Assembly (NCBI GenBank): GCA_009783775.1
Contig: WRCT01000013.1
Location: forward strand, 1 to 18,993
Direction: 5' to 3'
Length of the DNA stretch: 18,993 nucleotides
From: Clostridiales bacterium
Lineage (GTDB): Bacteria; Bacillota; Clostridia; Christensenellales; CAG-138
The translations under genes were made by a program, and so were the position numbers. Position 1 is the first letter of the stretch. Each line of letters begins with the position of its first letter. This document shows positions 6,763 to 13,155 of the stretch, piece by piece. The notes under the pieces were generated by a model. It did not search any database and had not been told where the DNA came from. It worked only from the letters and a program-made list of their open reading frames with translations.

Positions 6763-7785
6763 TCATTCTTCACGCACGCTGAATAAAAACAAAAGGTCCT
6801 GTTGCAGGATATAAAAACGCGCCTCGGCTTGTCCGCGCCAGAACAGGATGGGGGCGCCTGTTTTTTGCGCGAGATGGAGCAGCTCCTTGAAACTTTCGAT
6901 TGTCAGCACCTTGTAGGCCGAAAGGTCGATCGGGGTGGTCGTGTTGACAATGTGCTCGTCATAGGCGCGAAGCGTGCGGTCCAGCTGACGGTGGAAGGTT
7001 AAGCGGCGGTCGAAAAGCTGTTTCAAGACCAGCAGGCAGACCGCCGCGCCCGCGAGCACCAGGGCCGACAAGCCCATCACCGTCCAAAGCGAAACCGGCC
7101 GTTCCAGCACACAGTGCTCGGTCTCCACGCGTTCCTCGCCGCGAAAGCCGATCTCATAATGCTCCGAGGAGAGCGGCACGGCAATACCCCGCGCATAGGT
7201 CTCCGCAAAGTTATCGGGGCTGTCAAGGCTCACCGTCACGTCCACGCGCAGCTCGCCCGTAACGGGAATATCAACCGTTGCGGCAAAGGCCTCCAGCTCC
7301 CGCTTGTAGGGGTCCAGGTAAATGTCATAGTCGCGGGTCAGGCGCAGGCTCTCCGTCTCAAGGGGCCTTGCCTCATAGTCCAGCACATAGGTCTTGCTCA
7401 TGATCTCCGGATTGCCGGCAGAGCCCGGGCTCTTGGCGTACCGCGCCACGATCACGGCGGTCACCTTGTAGGTATAATCGGCCGTTATGGGCTCGCTGAT
7501 GCCCAGCTCATAGGCGCTTTGCAGGGTCACGCGGTCGGTGTAGGAGTAGAGATAATGCTCGCCCGAGGGCAAAAAGGGCCGCTCGATATAGGGGTTCTCG
7601 CGCAGAAAGACCAGATAGTCCAGCTCGTTTTGCTGTACGGTGACGATCCGGTTTTTCACGCGGCGCACGTGCAGCAGCCGATAGCCCAAGTACCCGCAGG
7701 CAAGCAGGGCCATGGCGAGACTTATGGCGCATATCGTGATGAGAACTCTTTTACTGTATTGTTTCTTCAACTTTCCACTTTCCAT
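6763..7785 (-). CDS. DUF5305-like bitopic membrane protein linked to the SipW-type peptidase
   Basis: A protein of about 340 residues. TM1 is near the N-terminus (VLITICAISLAMALLACGYL). A beta-rich extracytoplasmic region of about 200 residues includes a Tyr-containing region with ADYTYKV. TM2 is VMGLSALVLAGAAVCLLVL. A cytoplasmic tail follows with YKVLTIESFKELLHLAQKTG, then FYILQQDLLFLF. This layout matches DUF5305, a family that accompanies SipW/archaeal-type signal peptidases (recalled association). The start is uncertain: ATG 7785 lies inside a 35-nt heptamer array. A TTG at 7806 would overlap the peptidase stop codon by 4 nt, and a start just after the array is also possible. It is probably the last gene of the operon and may assist secretion or assembly of the small exported proteins. 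Confidence 0.72.
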   Translation of the reverse strand: MESGKLKKQYSKRVLITICAISLAMALLACGYLGYRLLHVRRVKNRIVTVQQNELDYLVFLRENPYIERPFLPSGEHYLYSYTDRVTLQSAYELGISEPITADYTYKVTAVIVARYAKSPGSAGNPEIMSKTYVLDYEARPLETESLRLTRDYDIYLDPYKRELEAFAATVDIPVTGELRVDVTVSLDSPDNFAETYARGIAVPLSSEHYEIGFRGEERVETEHCVLERPVSLWTVMGLSALVLAGAAVCLLVLKQLFDRRLTFHRQLDRTLRAYDEHIVNTTTPIDLSAYKVLTIESFKELLHLAQKTGAPILFWRGQAEARFYILQQDLLFLFSVREE

Positions 7786-7800
7786 TTTCCACTTTCCACT
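7766..7800. repeat. Heptamer tandem array, AGTGGAA type, at a gene start
   Basis: On the reverse strand five 7-nt units: AGTGGAA, AGTGGAA, AATGGAA, AGTGGAA, AGTTGAA. The array starts 2 nt after the peptidase stop codon. It supplies the first residues of the DUF5305 protein if translation begins at 7785, so it either inserted at or has become part of the gene's 5' end. Confidence 0.75.
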
Positions 7801-7802
7801 AA

Positions 7803-8936
7803 TCAAAGTGCCCCCGACAATAGCAACGCCGGAAACCCAAGCCAGGGAACAGACCAGCGGGCAAAGCCGATCACCTGCGCGGGATAGACCCCAAATACGT
7901 CCACGTCGGGGTTGTTGTCGCCCTTGGTCACATAGAAAATCCGGCCGTAGCGGTCGCGGGAGATCTCCACCACCCTGTGCACGACAGAGATATCGCCCGA
8001 CTGAAACTGAATGATATCCCCCTCGGTTATCTCGGGGAGCGTGCGGGGCGTGACCTTCTGTGTGACGACCAGCGCGCCTCGGTCAAACACGCCCCGCATA
8101 CTGCCGCTGGCGACCGCCACAGGCAGATAAGGGAAAAACCCCAGCCCGAACAACAGGACCAACACGGCCAGCGCGGCGGGCGGCAGGGCCCAGGCCCAGT
8201 GGCGGATCGGGCGCATTCCCGTGGCGGTTCGCAGCCGCCCATTGAGCAGCAGGAACATAAGCAGCAGCGCGAGATAGAGAAAGACCGCGTGCAGGATCTC
8301 GGGCAGGTCGGGCAGATAAGGGCAAAACAGGAAGATGCCCCAATAGCCCGCCCGGAACACCAGGTTGCCCCAAAGCCCGCCCTGGCGCGCGGTATAGCAG
8401 AGGAACGCGTTCACGGCCAGCAGCGGCAGGAATACGGTGAAACCCCAATCCAGCCACGCGGCGGCGGAGAAGGCGGCCAGGCTTTTGATATTGTCCAAGC
8501 CGCAGAAGGTGAATACGAGGACGGCGGCCGTGAAGATCAGCCGCCGGTGTTTGCCGGAGGCCAGCGTCATGGCCCTGCCGCGAAAGACCTCGCGCAGCAA
8601 TACGACAGCCAGATAACTCCATGCGTTGCCGATCAGGCCCGTCGGGCGGGTGTCCATCGGGTTGCGCCCAAAGCCCGCCAGCGCGCCGCCCGCGAATAAA
8701 AAGCCGGTGTAAGTCAGGGTCCCGATACATAAAACCAGCAGGAGCTCCCGCCGCCGTGGGTAGGCACGCTCGTCCCCGCGCCCGAAGATGAGGCAAACGG
8801 TCAGCAGCAGCCCATAGGCCAGCGGGCGGACGACTTCAAAGTAGGTCGTCAGCCGCGCGCTCGGGAAGAGCGGCAGGAGCAGTTGTATGCCCAGCGCCGT
8901 CCCCAAAATCCAAAGCGCTTTCGTATTGTTCTTCAT
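7803..8936 (-). CDS. SipW-type signal peptidase I fused to a polytopic membrane domain
   Basis: A 377-residue integral membrane protein. Residues about 275-360 carry the S26B (ER/archaeal/SipW) signal peptidase core. S279 is in the SGSM motif. H320 in VVHR replaces the lysine of ordinary bacterial SPase I, and D340 is in TKGDNN. The first 270 residues contain about eight hydrophobic segments and no known catalytic motif. Typical SipW proteins are about 190 residues with one or two TMs, so this is an unusual architecture. ATG 8936 is chosen because GGAGG stands 9 nt upstream and a Lys-Asn-rich N-terminus precedes TM1. That start overlaps the preceding gene by 101 nt. It probably removes signal peptides from the three exported proteins upstream in the operon. 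Confidence 0.85.
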   Translation of the reverse strand: MKNNTKALWILGTALGIQLLLPLFPSARLTTYFEVVRPLAYGLLLTVCLIFGRGDERAYPRRRELLLVLCIGTLTYTGFLFAGGALAGFGRNPMDTRPTGLIGNAWSYLAVVLLREVFRGRAMTLASGKHRRLIFTAAVLVFTFCGLDNIKSLAAFSAAAWLDWGFTVFLPLLAVNAFLCYTARQGGLWGNLVFRAGYWGIFLFCPYLPDLPEILHAVFLYLALLLMFLLLNGRLRTATGMRPIRHWAWALPPAALAVLVLLFGLGFFPYLPVAVASGSMRGVFDRGALVVTQKVTPRTLPEITEGDIIQFQSGDISVVHRVVEISRDRYGRIFYVTKGDNNPDVDVFGVYPAQVIGFARWSVPWLGFPALLLSGAL

Positions 8937-9528
8937 GCAGTATTTCCTCCGCGCCCGCCGGCGCACTGCCCACGGGCCGCATAATGACATCAATATAGCA
9001 GTAGCGGCGCTTGCCCGCCATCATAAAGGAGACCGTGATCCGCGTCTTGTCCAGACTCTCGATGTCGATCTTCGTGCGAAACGAAAAGGTGATCGTCACG
9101 CTCTGCCCCGGCGCCACGGTCGTCGTGCTCAGGCTGGCGGCCACCGTGCTGAACACGCCGGATACGATCACCGCTGTGGCCGTGCCGCCCGTCCAGGTAT
9201 AGTTCGTGGGATTGACGATGGCAAACTCCATGGTGAAGTTGTTCATGCCGTTGTTGGCCACGCTGGGCGGCTTGATGATGTCCAGGGTGAAGGTATCCCC
9301 CGCCCAGGCCTCCTGACCCTGCGTCAGCGCGGCGGGCAGGTTGGTCGAGCGGAAGTAACTGCCGCCCGGCCAGGGGATCGGGAATACGGGCAGCCCGTCC
9401 CCGCCCAGATCGAAGTCCGTCACATAGGCCACGCCCAGCACATCCAGCCGGTTCGCCTCGGCCGCGTAGACCACGCTCATGGTGAGAATCAGTGCGCTAT
9501 AGGCGATCAGGGCCAGTCGTTTTATCAT
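8836..9528 (-). CDS. Secreted protein with SipW-like signal peptide (third operon cargo)
   Basis: A 230-residue exported protein of unrecognised family. Signal segment: MIKRLALIAYSALILTMSVV followed by YAAEANRLDVLGV. This resembles the h-region/AA/L..G pattern of the two smaller proteins upstream. The mature part is beta-rich, with NFTMEFAIVNPTNYTWTGG and SVTITFSF suggesting an immunoglobulin-like or TasA/camelysin-like sandwich. The last 33 or so residues (AGAEEILHEEQYESALDFGD and on) are charged and lie in the 101-nt overlap with the peptidase gene. ATG 9528 is chosen because the signal peptide starts there; only a G-run is available as a ribosome-binding site. The open frame continues far upstream but crosses repeats and another gene. 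Likely a surface structural subunit. Confidence 0.72.
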   Translation of the reverse strand: MIKRLALIAYSALILTMSVVYAAEANRLDVLGVAYVTDFDLGGDGLPVFPIPWPGGSYFRSTNLPAALTQGQEAWAGDTFTLDIIKPPSVANNGMNNFTMEFAIVNPTNYTWTGGTATAVIVSGVFSTVAASLSTTTVAPGQSVTITFSFRTKIDIESLDKTRITVSFMMAGKRRYCYIDVIMRPVGSAPAGAEEILHEEQYESALDFGDGAGHTTAPAALPERAADDLL

Positions 9529-9716
9529 GTTCCCCCCCACAACAATCTGTGGACAAGGGCGACCTGTGCGGCCGCCAGTCCACTCTTTGCGGCAATTCCC
9601 GCCCGTTCGGCACATAGTGTTCGGCCTATGTGTCGGACAGGCAATTGCTGAAAAACCTACCGGCAAATCCGGGGTCCCCGCCAAATTCGCAAATTTGGTG
9701 GGGTGGTCAGCCGCAG
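9529..9716. other. 188-nt gap inside the surface operon holding two strong hairpins
   Basis: Between the second and third cargo genes lie two inverted repeats. CACATAG (9611-9617) pairs with CTATGTG (9626-9632), and the pairing extends into the flanking bases. CCCCGCCAAATT (9676-9687) pairs with AATTTGGTGGGG (9692-9703) around a CGCA tetraloop, with one G-T pair. The second lies 13 nt behind the stop of the 164-residue gene. No T-run follows on the transcribed strand, so it could be a processing or stability element, an attenuator, or a dispersed repeat insertion. No clear promoter was seen. Confidence 0.5.
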
Positions 9717-10211
9717 TTAATTTGACGATTGCGTGTACGCAATCCCTGCGCTGAAGGGAACCGTGCCCGATGGGGCGGCAAAGGCGTTCGGGTCCCATTC
9801 CACTACAATCTCGTACCAAGGGGAGATTTCGCCGGACAGCAATAGCGCGTCCGCCTCGGGCCAGGTCACAATCACGCCGGAGCCCGGGGGCGGGTTGGTT
9901 GCCGTTACCCCCTGCAACCGCGCGGGCAGGCCGCCGGTGTTGGCCACGCGAAAGTCGATCACACGCCTGTCTCCCGGCTCGATCAGCACGACATAGAAGT
10001 TCAGCTCGTTCTTCGCGCCGTTTAAGCCGATGGTCTCGCCGACCCGCGTATCGCGCAAAAAGGGGTCGGCCAGCTCCAGGCTCAGCTGCGGATTGCGCAC
10101 GGCGTAACCCGAAAAACTGAGGGTTTGGGTGGCCGCCGCCCAGACCGTGCCCGCCGCCAACAGGGCAAGCAGCAGGCAGACCGCCCACAAAAGCCCGCGC
10201 CGCGATCTCAC
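9717..10211 (-). CDS. Small secreted SipW-type cargo protein, paralogue 2
   Basis: A 164-residue exported protein. It starts at GTG 10211 and overlaps the upstream stop by 4 nt (GTGA), indicating translational coupling. Signal peptide: RSRRG, then a hydrophobic core ending GTVWAAATQTLSFSG, closely parallel to GVVYAATAGILNFAG in paralogue 1. The C-terminal half also aligns: VTWPEADALLLSG, then YEIVVEWDP, then VPFSAGIAYTQSS. These show tandem duplication. Predicted beta-sandwich of the TasA/camelysin kind, exported and trimmed by the SipW-type peptidase (inference). No sortase motif or lipobox is present, so attachment would be by polymerisation or non-covalent contact. Confidence 0.78.
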   Translation of the reverse strand: MRSRRGLLWAVCLLLALLAAGTVWAAATQTLSFSGYAVRNPQLSLELADPFLRDTRVGETIGLNGAKNELNFYVVLIEPGDRRVIDFRVANTGGLPARLQGVTATNPPPGSGVIVTWPEADALLLSGEISPWYEIVVEWDPNAFAAPSGTVPFSAGIAYTQSSN

Positions 10212-10705
10212 GACGAGGCTTGGGAATAGTTCAGCTTTGCGCTGAAGACGGCGTTTTGTGTCACATGGGCGTAGGCCGGTTCCCAGTAAACCGAAATGGT
10301 ATACTCCGCGCTGGTGTCGCCCGCCGCGATCAACACGCCGTTTAAGTCAGGCCAGGTCACGGTCACGCCCGCGTCCGCCGTGGGGCCCGTGGGCGTGAAG
10401 GCGCCGAGCGTCGCGTCCACATTGCCCACGTTTTCGATCTTGAACTTGACCTGGCGGGTCGCGCCCCACTCCGTCATCAGCACGGAGAAGGTCAGCGTAT
10501 CGCCCGCCGCGTTCACCGCGGCGCTGTCGCCCGTCTCGGGCGCGACCACGGCCTCGTCCACGATCACCAGCTTGACACTGCTTGAAAAACGTGAGGTGCC
10601 GGCAAAATTCAATATGCCGGCGGTCGCGGCGTAGACCACGCCCGTCAGCAGCAAGAGCAGCAGCACGGCCAGAATGATATAAAGATTTCTTCGTTGTTTG
10701 TCCAC
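10208..10705 (-). CDS. Small secreted SipW-type cargo protein, paralogue 1 (first gene of operon)
   Basis: A 165-residue exported protein. The GTG at 10705 is preferred because AAGGAG lies 6 nt upstream and the product begins VDKQRRN directly before the hydrophobic core. An ATG at 10726 or a start at 10765 would add a non-signal-like leader. Cleavage is likely near GVVYA/ATAG. The mature domain has VKLVIVDE, FKIENVGN and the conserved tail VTWPDLNGVL, then YTISVYWEP, then FSAKLNYSQASS. Only one Cys-free beta domain is evident. It is divergent from rpsB across a 209-nt gap; I could not pick a convincing promoter for it. Proposed role: fibre or matrix subunit of the surface system. Confidence 0.76.
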   Translation of the reverse strand: MDKQRRNLYIILAVLLLLLLTGVVYAATAGILNFAGTSRFSSSVKLVIVDEAVVAPETGDSAAVNAAGDTLTFSVLMTEWGATRQVKFKIENVGNVDATLGAFTPTGPTADAGVTVTWPDLNGVLIAAGDTSAEYTISVYWEPAYAHVTQNAVFSAKLNYSQASS

Positions 10706-10773
10706 AGGGTACTCCTTCAACTTCATATTTGTACTATTTTTTGCTGTCTCACGCAGAATATTCATAAAAAGCC

Positions 10774-10802
10774 TTGCATTGGGGGAGTTTGTTTGCTATA
10801 AT
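10774..10802 (+). promoter_or_regulatory. Sigma-A promoter of rpsB-tsf
   Basis: TTGCAT (10774-10779), a 17-nt spacer and a perfect TATAAT (10797-10802). The predicted transcript starts near 10809, giving a leader of about 105 nt before the rpsB start codon. The -35/-10 combination is the same as that of fba. Confidence 0.85.
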
Positions 10803-10823
10803 CGCCTAGCTAGGAATTACGCA

Positions 10824-10881
10824 CCTTTGTGGATTCGTGCGCTCGTGCCGTTTTCGGTTACGCACGAAGTTGAAACAAAGG
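10824..10881 (+). promoter_or_regulatory. Structured rpsB leader, candidate S2 autoregulatory element
   Basis: Three nested helices fit by eye. The outer is CCTTTG (10824-10829) with CAAAGG (10876-10881). The middle is TTCGTGCG (10834-10841) with CGCACGAA (10861-10868). The inner is CCG-TTTT-CGG (10848-10857). Asymmetric internal loops TGGA and GTTGAAA separate the outer and middle helices. The element sits between the promoter and AGGAGG (10899-10904). Ribosomal protein genes often carry such translational-feedback leaders. I do not identify it with a named Rfam family. Confidence 0.6.
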
Positions 10882-10914
10882 GAGGACAAAATTTAACGAG
10901 GAGGGTTATCACTC

Positions 10915-11652
10915 ATGTCCGTCATTTCCATGAAACAACTGCTGGAGGCCGGTGTACACTTCGGCCACCAAACCCGCCGCTGGAACCCGAAGATGAAGGA
11001 ATACATCTTCACCCAGCGCAACGGCATCTACATCATCGACTTGCAGATGACCGTCAAAAAGATCGAAGAAGCCTATTATTTCATTCGTGATCTGGTCGCC
11101 GAGGACAAGGACATTCTGTTCGTCGGCACCAAAAAGCAGGCGCAGGAGAGCATTGAGCAGGAGGCGAAACGCTGCGAGATGTTCTATGTCAACCAGCGTT
11201 GGCTGGGCGGTATGCTCACCAACTTCAAGACGATTGCCGGCCGGATCAACTACCTCAAAAAGCTGGAGCAGATGGAGGCAAACGGTGAGTTTGACCTGCT
11301 GCCCAAGAAAGAGGTCATCGGCCTGCACGCGCAGATGGAGAAACTCGAGAAGAACCTGGGCGGCATCAAAGAGATGAAAAAACTGCCGGGCGCGCTGTTC
11401 GTGGTCGACCCGCGCAAGGAGCATATCGCGGTCGCCGAGGCCAGAACGCTCAAGATCCCCATCATCGCCATCATCGACACGAACTGCGATCCGGACGAAG
11501 TCGACTATCCCATCCCGGGTAACGACGACGCGATCCGCGCCGTCAAGCTGATCACCGCCAAAATGGCCGACGCCGTATTGGAAGGCAAGCAGGGCGAGCA
11601 GATGACCGACGATTCCGACGACGCAGCGGACGAGATTACAGAAGAAGAATAA
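10915..11652 (+). CDS. rpsB: Small ribosomal subunit protein S2
   Basis: A 245-residue protein of the 30S subunit. Family motifs are plain: MKQLLEAGVHFGHQTRRWNP at the start, then YIFTQRNGIYIIDLQ, FVGTKKQAQ, NQRWLGGMLTNF, FVVDPRKE and IPIIAIIDTNCDP. The C-terminus is acidic (DDSDDAADEITEEE), as is usual for the family. AGGAGG lies 10 nt before ATG 10915. It is preceded by a sigma-A promoter and a folded leader, and followed 12 nt later by tsf, the usual operon. Length and composition are normal for the family, with no sign of damage. Confidence 0.98.
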   Translation: MSVISMKQLLEAGVHFGHQTRRWNPKMKEYIFTQRNGIYIIDLQMTVKKIEEAYYFIRDLVAEDKDILFVGTKKQAQESIEQEAKRCEMFYVNQRWLGGMLTNFKTIAGRINYLKKLEQMEANGEFDLLPKKEVIGLHAQMEKLEKNLGGIKEMKKLPGALFVVDPRKEHIAVAEARTLKIPIIAIIDTNCDPDEVDYPIPGNDDAIRAVKLITAKMADAVLEGKQGEQMTDDSDDAADEITEEE

Positions 11653-11664
11653 GGAGATACAACT

Positions 11665-12315
11665 ATGTTTACAGCAAAAGACGTAATGACGCTGCGCGAG
11701 ATCACGGGCGCGGGCATGATGGACTGCAAGAAAGCGCTGACCGAGTGCGAGGGCGACCAGGCCAAGGCCGTGGACTTCCTGCGCGAAAAGGGCCTGGCGG
11801 CCGCCGCCAAGAAGGCGGGACGCATCGCCGCCGAGGGCATTGTGGACGCCTATATTCATATGAACGGCAAGATCGGCGTACTGCTTGAGGTGAACTGCGA
11901 GACGGACTTCGTCGCCAAGACAGACGATTTTAAGAATCTGGTGCACGACATCGCGCTGCATATCGCCGCGACCAAGCCGACCTATATCACCCGCGACGAA
12001 GTGCCGGACGGGGAGATCGAGAAGGAAAAGGAAATCCTGCGCGCCCAGGCGTTGAACGAAGAAAAACCCAAGCCGGCGAACATCATCGAAAAGATGGTCG
12101 AAGGCAAGGCCGCCAAGTATTACACGGAAGTGTGCCTGTTAGAACAGCCCTTTGTCAAAGACCCCGACATAACCGTGGAGCAGCTCTTGAGCCACGCGAC
12201 CGCCAAGATCGGCGAAAAGCTCAGCGTGCGCCGCTTTGTGCGCTACGAGATGGGCGAGGGCCTGCAAAAGCGGCAGGACAACTTTGCCGAAGAGATCATG
12301 AGTCAAGTGAAATAA
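11665..12315 (+). CDS. tsf: Elongation factor Ts
   Basis: A 216-residue nucleotide exchange factor that displaces GDP from EF-Tu. The N-terminal UBA-like domain is present (VMTLREITGAGMMDCKKAL), and the EF-Tu-contacting motif TDFVAK is at 80-85. The protein is shorter than the roughly 290-residue E. coli and B. subtilis forms, consistent with the compact version found in several lineages that has a reduced dimerisation region. AAGGAG precedes ATG 11665 by about 8 nt. It ends at 12315 with a classical intrinsic terminator immediately behind, so pyrH is not simply read as the next cistron. Confidence 0.97.
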   Translation: MFTAKDVMTLREITGAGMMDCKKALTECEGDQAKAVDFLREKGLAAAAKKAGRIAAEGIVDAYIHMNGKIGVLLEVNCETDFVAKTDDFKNLVHDIALHIAATKPTYITRDEVPDGEIEKEKEILRAQALNEEKPKPANIIEKMVEGKAAKYYTEVCLLEQPFVKDPDITVEQLLSHATAKIGEKLSVRRFVRYEMGEGLQKRQDNFAEEIMSQVK

Positions 12316-12321
12316 AAAAAC

Positions 12322-12348
12322 GGACGCGCTCTGCGCGTCCATTTTTTT
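12322..12348 (+). terminator. Intrinsic terminator after tsf
   Basis: GGACGCGC (12322-12329), loop TCT, GCGCGTCC (12333-12340), then A and seven T (12342-12348). An A-run precedes the stem, so it may act in both directions. It lies 6 nt after the tsf stop. Confidence 0.88.
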
Positions 12349-12411
12349 AGATTCCAGATACCAGATTCCAGACGCCAGGCGCCAGATTCCAGATACCAGA
12401 TTCCAGATTCC
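12349..12411. repeat. Heptamer tandem array, AGATTCC type (nine units)
   Basis: Nine consecutive 7-nt units: AGATTCC, AGATACC, AGATTCC, AGACGCC, AGGCGCC, AGATTCC, AGATACC, AGATTCC, AGATTCC. It begins directly after the T-run of the tsf terminator and runs without a gap into copy 2 of the 25-nt hairpin repeat. This is the longest of the window's heptamer arrays. Confidence 0.85.
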
Positions 12412-12412
12412 A

Positions 12413-12437
12413 GTAGGGCGGGGGCTTGCTCCCGCCG
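12413..12437. repeat. 25-nt GC-rich hairpin repeat, copy 2
   Basis: Identical over 25 nt to 798-822 and in the same orientation (GTAGGGCGGG, centre GGCTTGCT, CCCGCCG). It lies between the heptamer array and the pyrH ribosome-binding site (AAAGGGA near 12441), so it would be part of the pyrH 5' leader. Confidence 0.75.
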
Positions 12438-12453
12438 CAGAAAGGGAAACATT

Positions 12454-13149
12454 ATGTACAAACGTGTTGTATTGAAAATCAGCGGGGAGGCGTTGGGCAG
12501 TTCTGCCGCGCCGATATGCTGGACCAAGGTCGAGGAAACGGCGCAGAATATCCGCGCGCTTTGGGAAAAGGGCGTTCAGATCGGTATCGTGGTCGGCGGC
12601 GGCAATATTATGCGCGGCCGGACGGTCACCACCCAGGACCGCAACCGCGTGGACCACATGGGTATGCTGTCGACCGCGATCAACGCGCTGGCGCTGGAGG
12701 ACGGCCTGGCCGCCCTGGACGTGCCCTGCCGCGTCCTGTCCGCCGTGGACATGGACCGTTTTTGCGACCCCTTCTCCGCCCGCGAGGCGAACCGCCTGCT
12801 GGCCCAAAAAACCGTGGTCATCTTTGCCTGCGGCTCGGGCAGCCCCTTCTTCTCGACGGATACGGCAGCGGCCCTGCGCGCGGCGGAAGTGGGCGCGGGC
12901 GCGCTGCTGCTGGCCAAGAACGTGGACGCGGTCTATTCCGACGACCCGCGCACCAACCCCGACGCGGAACGCTACGCCCACCTCAGCTATGACAAGGTCA
13001 TCGCGGACAAACTCAATGCGACCGACCTGACGGCCATCACGCTCTGCCGCGAGCAGAACATTCCCATCCTGGTCTTCGCCCTGTCGGAACTGCCCCGCAT
13101 AGCGGACGAAAAGCCCATCGGCACGGTCATTGACGCGGGCAAGTATTAG
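12454..13149 (+). CDS. pyrH: UMP kinase
   Basis: A 231-residue cytosolic enzyme that phosphorylates UMP to UDP with ATP in pyrimidine nucleotide synthesis. It belongs to the amino-acid-kinase fold. The N-terminal strand KRVVLKISGEALG, VVGGGNIMRGR (about 47-56), DHMGMLSTAINALALE and ALLLAKNVDAVYSDDPR are diagnostic. The loop after SGEALG (SSAAPICW) departs from the common form, which usually has GxxGFGID. Relatives are hexameric and allosterically controlled by UTP/GTP. AAAGGGA precedes ATG 12454. It is separated from tsf by a terminator plus repeats, so it needs its own promoter (none evident) or read-through. Product length is slightly short but normal. Confidence 0.95.
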   Translation: MYKRVVLKISGEALGSSAAPICWTKVEETAQNIRALWEKGVQIGIVVGGGNIMRGRTVTTQDRNRVDHMGMLSTAINALALEDGLAALDVPCRVLSAVDMDRFCDPFSAREANRLLAQKTVVIFACGSGSPFFSTDTAAALRAAEVGAGALLLAKNVDAVYSDDPRTNPDAERYAHLSYDKVIADKLNATDLTAITLCREQNIPILVFALSELPRIADEKPIGTVIDAGKY

Positions 13150-13155
13150 AGACAG

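Noticed and set aside
8083..8796. An Arg/Pro-rich open frame inside the signal peptidase gene
   Set aside because: It is an alternative-frame shadow with no motif. The peptidase frame has clear catalytic residues and TM segments.
9529..10188. An N-terminal extension of the third cargo gene as one long open frame
   Set aside because: It would cross two hairpins and run out of frame through the 164-residue cargo gene. A proper signal peptide begins at ATG 9528.
12349..12437. CRISPR-like array before pyrH
   Set aside because: The units are contiguous 7-mers without spacers, and no cas gene is present.
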